Source: an uncultured Chitinophagaceae bacterium
GTDB lineage: Bacteria > Bacteroidota > Bacteroidia > Chitinophagales > Chitinophagaceae
DNA: 32,437 bases
Direction: 5' to 3'
NCBI GenBank assembly: GCA_937919945.1
Contig: CALESY010000128.1
Coordinates: forward strand, 1 to 32,437
The translations under genes and the position numbers were made by a program. Below are positions 22,053 to 30,873 of the stretch, in pieces (the first letter of the stretch is position 1; each line of letters starts with the position of its first letter). The notes beneath the pieces were generated by a model that was not told the DNA's origin, did no database searches, and was given only the letters and a program-made list of their open reading frames with translations.

Positions 22053-22060
22053 CAAAAATA
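22053..22060 (-). promoter_or_regulatory. Possible -7 box of the UbiA-like gene
   Basis: TATTTTTG on the minus strand, full match to TAnnTTTG, 4 nt before the ATG. No -33 at the expected distance. It shares bases with the carboxylase terminator T-tract. Confidence 0.35.
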
Positions 22061-22081
22061 CGGCTGACAATGCAGCCGTAT
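22058..22081 (-). terminator. Terminator after the carboxylase gene
   Basis: A 9-bp stem (ATACGGCTG / CAGCCGTAT) with a 6-nt loop, followed on the minus strand by TTTTGTTTG. It lies 20 nt after the carboxylase stop and 9 nt before the next start codon. Confidence 0.7.
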
Positions 22082-22101
22082 ATCGTTACTATCAATTATT
22101 A

Positions 22102-23640
22102 TTACAGTGGTATATTACCATGCTTACGCTTTGGCATGCTCACCGCTTTGTTTTCCAGCATCTTGTATGCTTTTATAAGCTTTGCCCTTGTTTCAGCAGG
22201 CAGTATCACTTCATCAATAAATCCACGAGCTGCCGCACCATATGGGTTGGCAAACTTATCGGTGTATTCCAGTTCTTTTTCTTTCCATTTTGCATCATGA
22301 TCTGCAGCTTCAGCTATTTCTTTCTTGAAGATAATTTCCGCGGCTCCTTTAGCACCCATAACGGCTATCTCTGCAGTGGGCCATGCATAGTTCAGGTCTG
22401 CGCCGATATGCTTTGAGTTCATCACATCGTATGCACCACCATAAGCCTTACGTGTTATCACTGTTACTTTAGGTACGGTAGCTTCGCTCAATGCATACAA
22501 CAGTTTAGCACCATTAGTTATGATGCCGTGCCACTCCTGGTCGGTACCCGGCAGAAAGCCTGGTACATCAACCAACACCAGCAGAGGTATATTGAACGCA
22601 TCGCAAAAACGTACGAAGCGTGCACCTTTTTTGCTTGAATTAATATCTAACACACCAGCAAGAAATGCGGGCTGATTAGCTACTACACCTACGCTGCGCC
22701 CGCCAATACGCGCGAAGCCTACCACTATATTCTCCGCATATTCTTTATGTACTTCAAGAAAAGAATCAACATCTACCACCTCTTCTATCACTTCCTTTAT
22801 ATCATAAGGCTGGTTGGGGTTTTCGGGTATGATGCTGTTCAACTTCTCACGTATTTCATCACCTGCTTCGTAAGCATATATCGGTGCCTCTTCTTCACAG
22901 TTTTGCGGCATATAGCTCAGCAGGCGTTTGATGTGGTCTATACATTCCACCTCATTAGCACATGCAAAATGCGTAACGCCTGATTTGGACGCATGTGTAT
23001 GCGCCCCACCCAACTCTTCGCTGGTTACTGTTTCGTGTGTTACAGTCTTTACCACATTCGGCCCTGTTACAAACATATACGATGTATTCTCTACCATCAG
23101 TATAAAATCTGTAATAGCAGGCGAATACACAGCACCACCCGCACATGGCCCCATAATAGCTGACAACTGTGGCACAACACCAGATGACTTCACGTTGCGA
23201 TAAAATATATCCGCATATCCACCCAATGACACCACACCTTCTTGTATACGTGCTCCACCACTATCATTCAATCCTACTACAGGTGCGCCATTCTGTATAG
23301 CAAGATCCATTATCTTACAAATCTTCTCAGCATGTGTTTCCGAAAGGCTGCCACCAAATACCGTAAAGTCTTGGGAGTATACATATACCAACCTGCCATT
23401 TACCGTACCATAGCCTGTTACCACACCATCGCCGGGGTACATTTCTTTTTCCATACCAAAATCACGGCAGCGGTGCTGTACCAGCATACCTATCTCCTCA
23501 AAAGAGCCTTCATCCAATAGCAACTGCAAACGTTCACGTGCTGTTAGTTTACCTTTTTTATGTTGCCCTTCTATTCGTTTAGCACCGCCACCCAGCAGCG
23601 CTTCTTCTTGTTTAACTTTTAATGCAGATACTTTATCCAT
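22102..23640 (-). CDS. Acyl-CoA carboxylase beta (carboxyltransferase) subunit, propionyl-CoA type
   Basis: 512 aa biotin-dependent carboxyltransferase, N and C crotonase-fold halves. Seen: GGGAKRIEGQHKKGKLTARERLQLLLDEGSFEEIG, VVTGYGTVNGRLVYVYSQDFTVFGGSLSE, NDSGGARIQEGVVSLGGYADIF, IMGPCAGGAVYSPAITDF, EELGGAHTHASKSGV, VGVVANQPAFLAGVLDINSSKKGARFVRFCDAF, VDVPGFLPGTDQEWHGII, ITRKAYGGAYDVMNSKHIGAD, and YGAAARGFIDEVI. It fits propionyl-CoA carboxylase beta or the methylmalonyl-CoA decarboxylase alpha subunit. No biotin carboxylase or biotin carrier gene is in the window, so its partners lie elsewhere. Consensus promoter at 23667-23698. Confidence 0.95.
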   Translation of the reverse strand: MDKVSALKVKQEEALLGGGAKRIEGQHKKGKLTARERLQLLLDEGSFEEIGMLVQHRCRDFGMEKEMYPGDGVVTGYGTVNGRLVYVYSQDFTVFGGSLSETHAEKICKIMDLAIQNGAPVVGLNDSGGARIQEGVVSLGGYADIFYRNVKSSGVVPQLSAIMGPCAGGAVYSPAITDFILMVENTSYMFVTGPNVVKTVTHETVTSEELGGAHTHASKSGVTHFACANEVECIDHIKRLLSYMPQNCEEEAPIYAYEAGDEIREKLNSIIPENPNQPYDIKEVIEEVVDVDSFLEVHKEYAENIVVGFARIGGRSVGVVANQPAFLAGVLDINSSKKGARFVRFCDAFNIPLLVLVDVPGFLPGTDQEWHGIITNGAKLLYALSEATVPKVTVITRKAYGGAYDVMNSKHIGADLNYAWPTAEIAVMGAKGAAEIIFKKEIAEAADHDAKWKEKELEYTDKFANPYGAAARGFIDEVILPAETRAKLIKAYKMLENKAVSMPKRKHGNIPL

Positions 23641-23666
23641 CTCTCGGTTTTCAAAAAATTACGGAA

Positions 23667-23698
23667 CAAACCTAATGTAAAACCACCCAAACAACAAC
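23667..23698 (-). promoter_or_regulatory. Promoter of the carboxylase beta gene
   Basis: On the minus strand: GTTG (23695-23698), 20-nt spacer, TAGGTTTG (23667-23674), full -7 match, 26 nt before the ATG. Confidence 0.75.
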
Positions 23699-23727
23699 TA
23701 TTTATAATAAGGTTTTATACCATAGTA

Positions 23728-23759
23728 ATTGCATCCTACCACACACTACAATAACTTTA
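23728..23759 (+). promoter_or_regulatory. Promoter of the TlpA-FUSC group
   Basis: ATTG (23728-23731), 20-nt spacer, TAACTTTA (23752-23759; 7 of 8 match), 13 nt before the ATG at 23773. Divergent from the carboxylase promoter. Confidence 0.6.
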
Positions 23760-23772
23760 CATAAACGAATGC

Positions 23773-24252
23773 ATGAAATACATTATAACAATTGTATTAT
23801 TTACAGCCTCGCTATGGGCAAAAGCGCAAATACCAGCCTATAAGGCCAAAGACCTTGTAACCCGCGTATCCAATACGGACACATTTTATGTGGTAAATTT
23901 TTGGGCTACCTGGTGTGGCCCTTGTGTGAAGGAACTACCGGAATTTACCAAACTATCCAATCAACTTGCAGGCAAGCCGGTAAAAATCCTGCTCGTCAGC
24001 CTTGATTTTAAAGAAGCCTACCCGAAAAAAATAAACACCTTTATTGAAAAGAAAAAGCTGCAGCACGAAGTAATATGGCTGAATGAAACCAATGCCAATG
24101 AGTTTATACCTGCTATAGATGATCGTTGGCAAGGTTCTATACCTGCTACATGGCTTTATTACAAGAAAACAGAATACACCAATTTTTTCGAAGGAATGAT
24201 TACAGCAACACAACTGCAAACATTGATAGAAAAACAACTGGCATTACAATAA
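23773..24252 (+). CDS. TlpA-like periplasmic thioredoxin-fold protein
   Basis: 159 aa. Signal peptide MKYIITIVLFTASLWAKAQ, then a TlpA/ResA-type thioredoxin domain: VNFWATWCGPCVKELPEFTKL with the CGPC redox pair, KPVKILLVSLDFKEAYPKKINTFIEKKKL, and GSIPATWLYYKK containing the cis-proline. Its usual job is thiol-disulfide exchange in the periplasm (cytochrome c maturation or general reduction). The stop TAA (24250-24252) is followed by GCA and then the TTG start of the FUSC gene in the same reading frame. Confidence 0.92.
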   Translation: MKYIITIVLFTASLWAKAQIPAYKAKDLVTRVSNTDTFYVVNFWATWCGPCVKELPEFTKLSNQLAGKPVKILLVSLDFKEAYPKKINTFIEKKKLQHEVIWLNETNANEFIPAIDDRWQGSIPATWLYYKKTEYTNFFEGMITATQLQTLIEKQLALQ

Positions 24253-24255
24253 GCA

Positions 24256-26421
24256 TTGCGCCTGCTACCATCATATAAAAAACTAAACCAACTGGTAGAA
24301 GCCGAAAACTTCGAGCCTGTTTTCAGTTGGGGTTTGCGTATGGCTATTGCGGCCATAGTACCCGTTCTATGGGGTGTATATACCGGCAGAACGGAAGATG
24401 CAAGTTGGATGGCACTAACCGCCGAAAGTATTTGCTGGGTAGAGATGAAAGGCTCTTTCGGGCAGCGGTTGCGTATTCTCACAGGTGGTATCATCCTAAC
24501 AGTATTCTTCGGCATATTAGGTAGCATTACGGGTGGTATATTATGGCTTACACTACTTTGCATGTTAGGCGTAGGTTTCATATCGGGCTTATTCAAAAAT
24601 CTGGGCGACCGTGGTAGCGGTTTGGCAATGAGTGTATTTGTACTCTTCATCATCGCTAACGAATACCCTGCCCATAACTGGCAGGAGGTAGAACACCGAA
24701 CCAGATTGATATTTGCAGGGGGTGTATGGAATGCTTTTGTTGGCATATTCGCGGCGCTCTACACACCTGCAAAGCAGCCCTATCGCCGCACCATAGCTGT
24801 AATATGGAAAGGCATTGAAGGATTGGTAAGCACTGTTGCCAATGGCTGGGACGGCAATGGCATACGTAGCAACATACGTGATATTTACCTGAAAGAAAAA
24901 GAAGTACGTGCTGCTATAGATACATCGCTACATCTCTATGAAGCGATGGCGCATCAGGCAAGTAAAAAAGACACACATGAATATGAGTTGGCACACGTGC
25001 GCAAAGCCACAGCTTTAGTGGCTACACACATCATAGCCATCAGCGAAGAACTGGAGCAGGTAAACATCAAAGAAACTGCCACCGAATTGCGCCTGAAAAT
25101 ATATGCCGTACTGAAAGCCTTGCAACAAACTGTTGACCGTATGGCTGTATATGTAGTGAATCTGAAACCAGAGGAAGAGTTACTACTGTCAACACGCATC
25201 AGCAGGTTGGAAAAACTAATTGCTTTAGTAAAAGAATACCCGCTGGATGATAATCCGAATTACCAACCCATCAAACGTGCAACAAGATTGGCAGAACGTT
25301 GTACCAAACTCATACAAAACAGTATAGAACGGCTTGAAAATTCAGGAAAAGAATTACCTGTATTCCGTTCCTACTCGCTTATCAAAACCATCTTCATACT
25401 GCATCCCAAACACTGGTGGCGCAACCTGCAACTGCTTTTTAATTTCAACACTTTCACTACACGCTATGCTATACGCGCTGCTGTTGCTGCCACCATCGGT
25501 ATGTTTATTGCCAAGTGGTTCAGCATCAGTCATGGTTATTGGATACCGTTTACTACGCTATTGGTATTGCAACCCTATTTTGGTGCTACCATCAAAAAAG
25601 CAATAGACCGTGTTATAGGCACAGTGGCAGGTGGTGTAGCAGGTGGCTTGCTGATGGGTTTACCTGCCGGATTATTCATCAAAGAAATCATGCTGTTTAT
25701 CAGCTTTGTATTGATGGTGTACTTCATCCACAAACGCTATTCAATAGCGGTATTTTTTATCACACTCAGCCTTGTTATGTTGTTCGATGTAGAAGGCTCA
25801 CTTAATACTTCACTCTTATTCGTCAGGGGACTTTCTACAGTAGGTGGCGCTACGCTTGCCATCGTCGCGGGTTTTGCATTGCTGCCGCATTGGGATACTA
25901 AATGGCTGCCATTACATCTTACAGAATCCATCAAGGCAAACTATCAGTATTTCATCTACACATTCTTTGCTGATAAGCCTGTTACTAACTGGACGAGATT
26001 GAAACGACAAGCAGAATCTAAAAACACCAATGCTTTCGATTCGTTCAACCGCTATATGCAGGAACCTAGCTTCAAGCGCAAACCCTTTGCCATCTACTAC
26101 CACATCATTACACATAATGTGCGCATTACCAGAGAATTGAACAATATACATCTGGAAGAAGAAAACCGACAGCCCAAAGCCACCGTACATCCGCATCAGG
26201 AAGAAAAGCTGATGAACGCCTTGCACTGGTTTCATGAAAATATATACTACAGCAACATCATCAATAGCGACAAACCGATAGAAATGATACCCACCGATAG
26301 TTTACCGGCCTATCGCGCTGCACTATCAGAACTGCAACTCATGTATATAGACCGCATGATAATAGAACTGAAAACAATGTACACCGATATGGAAAAACTG
26401 GCGCAAAGAGAAAAAGAATAA
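24256..26421 (+). CDS. FUSC-family inner-membrane transporter (YccS-like)
   Basis: 721 aa. Two membrane modules: about 24-165 (FSWGLRMAIAAIVPVLWG, LRILTGGIILTVFFGILGSITGGILWLTLLCMLGVGFISG, MSVFVLFIIANEYP, GVWNAFVGIFAALYTP) and about 405-545 (ATIGMFIAKWFSISHGYWIPFTTLLVLQPYFGATIKKAIDRVIGTVAGGVAGGLLMG, then three more helices). Between and after them are soluble helical regions. The second module carries the FUSC signature (WxxxTxxxVxQP...xxxxxRxxGTxxG). Homologues are aromatic-acid-type efflux or envelope proteins. No ATG lies near the start: TTG at 24256 gives (M)RLLPSYKKLNQLV, which fits the family, whereas the first ATG (24340) would cut into the first helix. Confidence 0.9.
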   Translation: MRLLPSYKKLNQLVEAENFEPVFSWGLRMAIAAIVPVLWGVYTGRTEDASWMALTAESICWVEMKGSFGQRLRILTGGIILTVFFGILGSITGGILWLTLLCMLGVGFISGLFKNLGDRGSGLAMSVFVLFIIANEYPAHNWQEVEHRTRLIFAGGVWNAFVGIFAALYTPAKQPYRRTIAVIWKGIEGLVSTVANGWDGNGIRSNIRDIYLKEKEVRAAIDTSLHLYEAMAHQASKKDTHEYELAHVRKATALVATHIIAISEELEQVNIKETATELRLKIYAVLKALQQTVDRMAVYVVNLKPEEELLLSTRISRLEKLIALVKEYPLDDNPNYQPIKRATRLAERCTKLIQNSIERLENSGKELPVFRSYSLIKTIFILHPKHWWRNLQLLFNFNTFTTRYAIRAAVAATIGMFIAKWFSISHGYWIPFTTLLVLQPYFGATIKKAIDRVIGTVAGGVAGGLLMGLPAGLFIKEIMLFISFVLMVYFIHKRYSIAVFFITLSLVMLFDVEGSLNTSLLFVRGLSTVGGATLAIVAGFALLPHWDTKWLPLHLTESIKANYQYFIYTFFADKPVTNWTRLKRQAESKNTNAFDSFNRYMQEPSFKRKPFAIYYHIITHNVRITRELNNIHLEEENRQPKATVHPHQEEKLMNALHWFHENIYYSNIINSDKPIEMIPTDSLPAYRAALSELQLMYIDRMIIELKTMYTDMEKLAQREKE

Positions 26422-26438
26422 TGCCTTAGCTTCGCAAT

Positions 26439-27026
26439 ATGAATTATCTGGGGCACGCCTACTTATCTTTCGGCAATGCGGGCATACTTACGGGCAATAT
26501 GATGGGTGATTATGTGAAAGGTAAACTGGCATTGGGAAAATATCCTGCAGAAATACAAATAGGATTGATGCTGCATCGTAAGATAGACGCCTATGCTGAT
26601 ACACACCCTGCCAACCAACGTGCAAAAGTATGGTTCAGAACCGATTATGGATTGTATGCAGGTGCTGTACTCGATACCCTGTACGACCATTTTCTTGCTA
26701 ACGACCCTAAACATTTTCCATCACAACAAGAATTACTGACATTTTCTCAAGACACATACAGCAAACTCGCCACTCATCAAGAGTACTTTCCGGAGCGCTT
26801 TGCGAGCATGTTTCCGTATATGCAGGAGCATAACTGGCTGTATAATTATCGAACTTTACGTGGTGTGCAACAATCGCTTGGAGGGTTGGCAAGGCGTGCG
26901 AAACATATACCGCCTGTTGATAAAGCATATGCAACATTCATTACACAATTTTACCAACTGAATCAGTGCTATTATGAATTTATGGACGACGTGGTTAAAT
27001 TTGTTAAACTTGAGTTAAGCCTGTAG
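26439..27026 (+). CDS. Acyl carrier protein phosphodiesterase family (AcpH-like)
   Basis: 195 aa. The start MNYLGHAYLSFGNAGILTGNMMGDYVKGK and LMLHRKIDAYADTHP match the AcpH family, HD-like enzymes proposed to remove 4'-phosphopantetheine from ACP. Conserved His/Asp residues: H6 (LGHAYL), D24 (GDYVKG), H46 and D49 (HRKIDAYAD), and AGAVLDTLYDHFLA. The ATG lies 17 nt after the FUSC stop, so it is probably in the same mRNA. Some homologues in this phylum act on other substrates, so the exact reaction is inferred. Confidence 0.88.
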   Translation: MNYLGHAYLSFGNAGILTGNMMGDYVKGKLALGKYPAEIQIGLMLHRKIDAYADTHPANQRAKVWFRTDYGLYAGAVLDTLYDHFLANDPKHFPSQQELLTFSQDTYSKLATHQEYFPERFASMFPYMQEHNWLYNYRTLRGVQQSLGGLARRAKHIPPVDKAYATFITQFYQLNQCYYEFMDDVVKFVKLELSL

Positions 27027-27045
27027 AATTGGTACGGCTGGATAG

Positions 27046-27053
27046 TATTTTTG
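27046..27053 (+). promoter_or_regulatory. Possible -7 box of the serine hydrolase gene
   Basis: TATTTTTG, full match to TAnnTTTG, 33 nt before the ATG at 27087. No TTG at -33 spacing, so the gene may instead be read from upstream. Confidence 0.35.
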
Positions 27054-27086
27054 AACGCTTCGGTATTTTGGTATTTTAAATTAATC

Positions 27087-28280
27087 ATGCGCAAATTTTT
27101 CTTCCCATATATAGCAACTGTTTTATTACTGATTATAATAGTTGCATGCAACTCTCAAAACGAACCCGTCAACGCCAAACCTCGCATCCCCGAAGAAAAA
27201 AAATTCGGTAGCATCAAGCTCAAGTATGAAGACACGACGCAACCGGAGTTCCGTAACATCGTACATCGATTAGATTCTTTCTATGCCGTACAAGCAAGAA
27301 TGGGTTTCAACGGAAGTGTTTTAGTAGGCTATAAAGGCAAAGTACTGTATGAAAGATACTATGGTATTGCCAATCGTGAAACAGGACTGAAACTAAACCC
27401 TACCAGTGCTGTGCAACTTGCATCTGTTTCAAAAACATTTACTGCTGCGGCTATCTTATGGCTACACCAACAGAAATACCTGAATATTGACGAGAAAGTA
27501 AAAACATACATTCCCGAATTGCCTTATGCAGATGTCACGGTGCGTATGTTGCTCAATCACCGTTCCGGGATTCCTGACTACATAAAATGGGTGCCTAAAT
27601 TTCGCAAAGACCATAAAACACCTATGACGAATGATGAAGTATTAGCCATGTTTGCTAAACACAAACCGGCACTGGAATCTCGCCCTAATACAAGGTTCAA
27701 ATACTGCAACAGCAACTATGCTATTCTGGCGTCTATAATAGAAAAAGTAGGCGGCATGAGCTATGCAGAGTTTATGAAGAAATACATCTTCGACCCCCTA
27801 GGAATGAAATATACTTTTGCATACGACCCTTTTAAAGGTTTGCCATACGGCAATACCATCAGTTACAAAGCTAATTGGGTGAAAGAACCTGATATGTTTG
27901 CAGATGGTGTATGGGGCGATAAAGGTATATACAGCACCGTACAAGATATGTATCGCTGGGACCAGTCATTTTATAAGAATGCTTTTCTTGACAATGAAAC
28001 GTTGGAAATGGCTTATGGCCCTTGCTCATTTGAGAAACCGGGTGTGAAAAACTACGGTCTTGGCTGGCGTATGCTTTGCTATCCAGATGGTGATAAAATC
28101 ATTTATCACAATGGCTGGTGGCATGGCAATAACACGGTGTTCTACCGTTTTATTCAAGACAACTTCACCATTATTATACTGGGCAATAAGTATAATAGCG
28201 GCATTTACAGGCAAGCTCCTGTTGTTTACAGTATACTTAAAAACACATCACCGGATAAAGGTTTCGATACAGAAGAATAA
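27087..28280 (+). CDS. Lipoprotein serine hydrolase, class C beta-lactamase fold
   Basis: 397 aa. Signal MRKFFFPYIATVLLLIIIVAC with a lipobox cysteine (IIVAC). Beta-lactamase/DD-peptidase features: the nucleophile motif SVSK in VQLASVSKTFTAAAILWLHQ (Ser-x-x-Lys), YCN (Tyr-x-Asn) in FKYCNSNYAILASIIEKVGGMSY, RMLLNHRSGIPDY, and HNGWWHG in place of the KTG triad. The ATG at 27087 gives a proper lipoprotein signal; the longer frame from 27051 does not. The substrate may be a peptide, ester or cell-wall stem; this fold is too broad to say. There is no sign of antibiotic resistance context. Confidence 0.9.
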   Translation: MRKFFFPYIATVLLLIIIVACNSQNEPVNAKPRIPEEKKFGSIKLKYEDTTQPEFRNIVHRLDSFYAVQARMGFNGSVLVGYKGKVLYERYYGIANRETGLKLNPTSAVQLASVSKTFTAAAILWLHQQKYLNIDEKVKTYIPELPYADVTVRMLLNHRSGIPDYIKWVPKFRKDHKTPMTNDEVLAMFAKHKPALESRPNTRFKYCNSNYAILASIIEKVGGMSYAEFMKKYIFDPLGMKYTFAYDPFKGLPYGNTISYKANWVKEPDMFADGVWGDKGIYSTVQDMYRWDQSFYKNAFLDNETLEMAYGPCSFEKPGVKNYGLGWRMLCYPDGDKIIYHNGWWHGNNTVFYRFIQDNFTIIILGNKYNSGIYRQAPVVYSILKNTSPDKGFDTEE

Positions 28281-28363
28281 AGAACGACTGAACATCTCCC
28301 CCGAATATGTTATAAAACACTCAAAACAAATCCATACTGCACAAGAGTATGGTGTATTTGGTT

Positions 28364-30817
28364 ATGAAGTATGTAATAGTATTTTGTTGGAGCTTACTTC
28401 TTTATCTCCAATCGTCTGCACAAAATATTTCAGGCATTGTGCTTGATGCAGAAACTTACAAACCTTTGCCGTTTGCCACACTACAGCAAGGTAATAGTAA
28501 ACAAGGTTTTATTGCAGACATCAACGGACGTTTTAGCTTCAACCTGCTATCAGGTATTAATCTTGTCAGAGTATCATATACAGGCTATAAAACTATGAGT
28601 GTCGGTATACAAAAAACAGACACTATCTTTCTGCAACCACTGTATAATATGGGCGATGAGGTAGTAATACGCCCACCCTACGAAAAAATAAAGCGTATCA
28701 TCAACACCGCTATTCGCAACAAAGCTGACAATAACCCTGATAAATATGCCGAATACCGCTATGATATTTATTACAAAATGCGTGCAGACATTTTGCCGAA
28801 TGATGATGCGTTGAAAGCCAGATATGCCAAAGAAGAAAAGAAATCTAATCAAAACGATTCGACAAAACGAAATGCAGATTCAATCTATGCTGCAAGAAAA
28901 AAGAAAATAGATTCTGTATTTAATCGCAACCACATACTATTTTCAGAAACATATAGCAGGGTATTCTTTAAAGCACCTGGCAAAAGACAGGAAACAGTCT
29001 TGGCATCACGTTTCTCCGGGTTTAAAAAGACATTTTTTACGAATGTAGTTACAGGTATATTACCCTTCCATGCGTACGATGAGTTTATAAAAATGAATGC
29101 TACAGATTATGTAAACCCATTGTCAAAAGGTTGGCAATCACGTTATCAATTCGACCTTGTTGATGAAATACTGGATGGCAGTGATACTATTTTCATCTTC
29201 AAATACAAAGCAAAAAAAGGCGTCAGCTTTAAGTCGCTACAGGGGAGATTATACATTCACAGCAATGGCTATGCCATATCACACATTACAGCACAAACAC
29301 CTGATACCGGCGATGGAAGGGTTTTGAAAATGCAACAAGTTTATAAACATGTAAAGGGTAAATGGTTTCCGCGAGAGCTAAACTATACCTATATTTTTAC
29401 TAAATACCCTTCTCCTGAAATGGGCATGACACTATCCGGGCAGTCAATGATTGACTCTGTTTTTTATGAAGCCGGACCGGTAAAGTTTGACAAAGCACAC
29501 GAAGTGAAATTACACGACTCTGTTGACTTGCGCAGCGACGTTGCTTGGCAAACTTACCGTTTTGAACCTATCAGCCATAAAGAGCAAAAAACATATACTG
29601 TAATGGATAGCCTGATGAATGAAGCAGGCATTAATAAATATCTTGAAAATGCAACCAACCTCGCTATCGGCAGAATACCTGTTTACTTTATGGATGTTGA
29701 CCTCACACGATTGATTGCATACAATACCTACGAGGGCACACGTTTGGGGCTTGGTTTATACACCAACGATAAAATATCGAGATACTTCTCTGTAGGTGGG
29801 TGGTTTGGTTATGGCTTTAAAGATAAAGTATGGAAGTATGGTGCATCTGCACGCATATTCCCTACAGGAAAGAAAGAACACTGGGTTGAATTTGCTTATC
29901 AGAACAACTACCGTAACACAGGAAACGTAAATATTCACCCCGAAATAGACAGGCGCGGGCTGCAAAACTGGCTACTAGTGCAGGTTGATAAAATTGAAGA
30001 ATACAAAGCCACACTACACGGGCGTTTCGGTTATTGGGAAATGGAACTGACAGGTAAACAACAAAATCTGCAGCCGCAATATTTTTACAACTTCAATGAA
30101 GCTGGCAGCAGGACAGCAAACTTCGACGTAACAGAGGCTTCGCTCAATATTCGTTACGCATTCAGAGAAAAACGTACACCCGTGTATGGCTACTATATGC
30201 CTGCCGGTACAAAATTCCCCATTCTGTATTTACAGCTTACTGGCGGGCAGTTAAGCAGCGGCACTTACCAAACAAATTATACAAGAGTACTGGCTGCAAT
30301 TGATTACAAAGTACACATCAACCGTTGGGGGCAAGACCATTTCAGGCTGATGGGAGGCCTGATACAGGCAGAAAATGACAATGCTCTTCCCCGTTCACTA
30401 TTATTAGCGGGCAATGGTTATCGTTTCAATAGTCAATACCAGATATATGCCTGGGGCGGGTTTATGACCATGCTACCATTTACATATTTCAGTGATAAGT
30501 TTGGCTCTGTATTATACCGTCACGATTTCGACAGGTATTTTTATAAGCACAAATACAGCAAACCATCGTTGAGCATTGCGCACAATATGTTATACGGCAG
30601 CCTTTCAGCACGTAGCGCTTTAGCAGATGGCAACATCAATACACCGGTTAATGGCTATCACGAATCGGGGATGATTATCAATAATATTATCCGTTTAAAC
30701 TATCTCAACATAGCTCATTTCAACATCAATGTTGGTGGTTTTTATCACTGGGCAAACGCCCCTTTCAACTGGAAAAACAACGGGCGATTTGTAATTGGCA
30801 CATCACTCACCTTCTAA
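28364..30817 (+). CDS. DUF5686 outer-membrane protein with carboxypeptidase-like regulatory domain
   Basis: 817 aa. Signal peptide MKYVIVFCWSLLLYLQSSAQ, then a carboxypeptidase-D regulatory-like beta domain (about 21-95: ISGIVLDAETYKPLPFATLQQGNSKQGFIADINGRFSF...VRVSYTGYKTM), then the DUF5686 region (IRPPYEKIKRIINTAIRNKADNNPDKYAEYRYDIYYKM onward). The C-terminal ~350 residues alternate aromatic and polar residues as in an outer-membrane beta barrel and end in the aromatic FVIGTSLTF. Function is unknown; such proteins resemble TonB-linked or assembly barrels without a plug. The ATG at 28364 is preferred to 28349, because it gives a clean signal peptide. A bidirectional terminator follows. Confidence 0.9.
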   Translation: MKYVIVFCWSLLLYLQSSAQNISGIVLDAETYKPLPFATLQQGNSKQGFIADINGRFSFNLLSGINLVRVSYTGYKTMSVGIQKTDTIFLQPLYNMGDEVVIRPPYEKIKRIINTAIRNKADNNPDKYAEYRYDIYYKMRADILPNDDALKARYAKEEKKSNQNDSTKRNADSIYAARKKKIDSVFNRNHILFSETYSRVFFKAPGKRQETVLASRFSGFKKTFFTNVVTGILPFHAYDEFIKMNATDYVNPLSKGWQSRYQFDLVDEILDGSDTIFIFKYKAKKGVSFKSLQGRLYIHSNGYAISHITAQTPDTGDGRVLKMQQVYKHVKGKWFPRELNYTYIFTKYPSPEMGMTLSGQSMIDSVFYEAGPVKFDKAHEVKLHDSVDLRSDVAWQTYRFEPISHKEQKTYTVMDSLMNEAGINKYLENATNLAIGRIPVYFMDVDLTRLIAYNTYEGTRLGLGLYTNDKISRYFSVGGWFGYGFKDKVWKYGASARIFPTGKKEHWVEFAYQNNYRNTGNVNIHPEIDRRGLQNWLLVQVDKIEEYKATLHGRFGYWEMELTGKQQNLQPQYFYNFNEAGSRTANFDVTEASLNIRYAFREKRTPVYGYYMPAGTKFPILYLQLTGGQLSSGTYQTNYTRVLAAIDYKVHINRWGQDHFRLMGGLIQAENDNALPRSLLLAGNGYRFNSQYQIYAWGGFMTMLPFTYFSDKFGSVLYRHDFDRYFYKHKYSKPSLSIAHNMLYGSLSARSALADGNINTPVNGYHESGMIINNIIRLNYLNIAHFNINVGGFYHWANAPFNWKNNGRFVIGTSLTF

Positions 30818-30820
30818 ATA

Positions 30821-30847
30821 AAAGAGCCGCAAAATCTGCGGCTCTTT
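30821..30847. terminator. Bidirectional terminator between the DUF5686 gene and guaB
   Basis: An 11-bp perfect stem (AAAGAGCCGCA / TGCGGCTCTTT) with a 5-nt loop. The T-tract is better on the minus strand (TTTTATTTAG), serving guaB, but it also follows the DUF5686 stop by 3 nt. Confidence 0.88.
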
Positions 30848-30873
30848 ACTATATAACAATAACATTTTTTTAC

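Noticed and set aside
24159..24746. 195-codon minus-strand ORF across the TlpA/FUSC junction
   Set aside because: Shadow of two real genes on the plus strand; no recognisable domain.
27087..28280. Antibiotic-resistance beta-lactamase
   Set aside because: The motifs fit the broad serine hydrolase/DD-peptidase family; HNG replaces KTG and the context is housekeeping.
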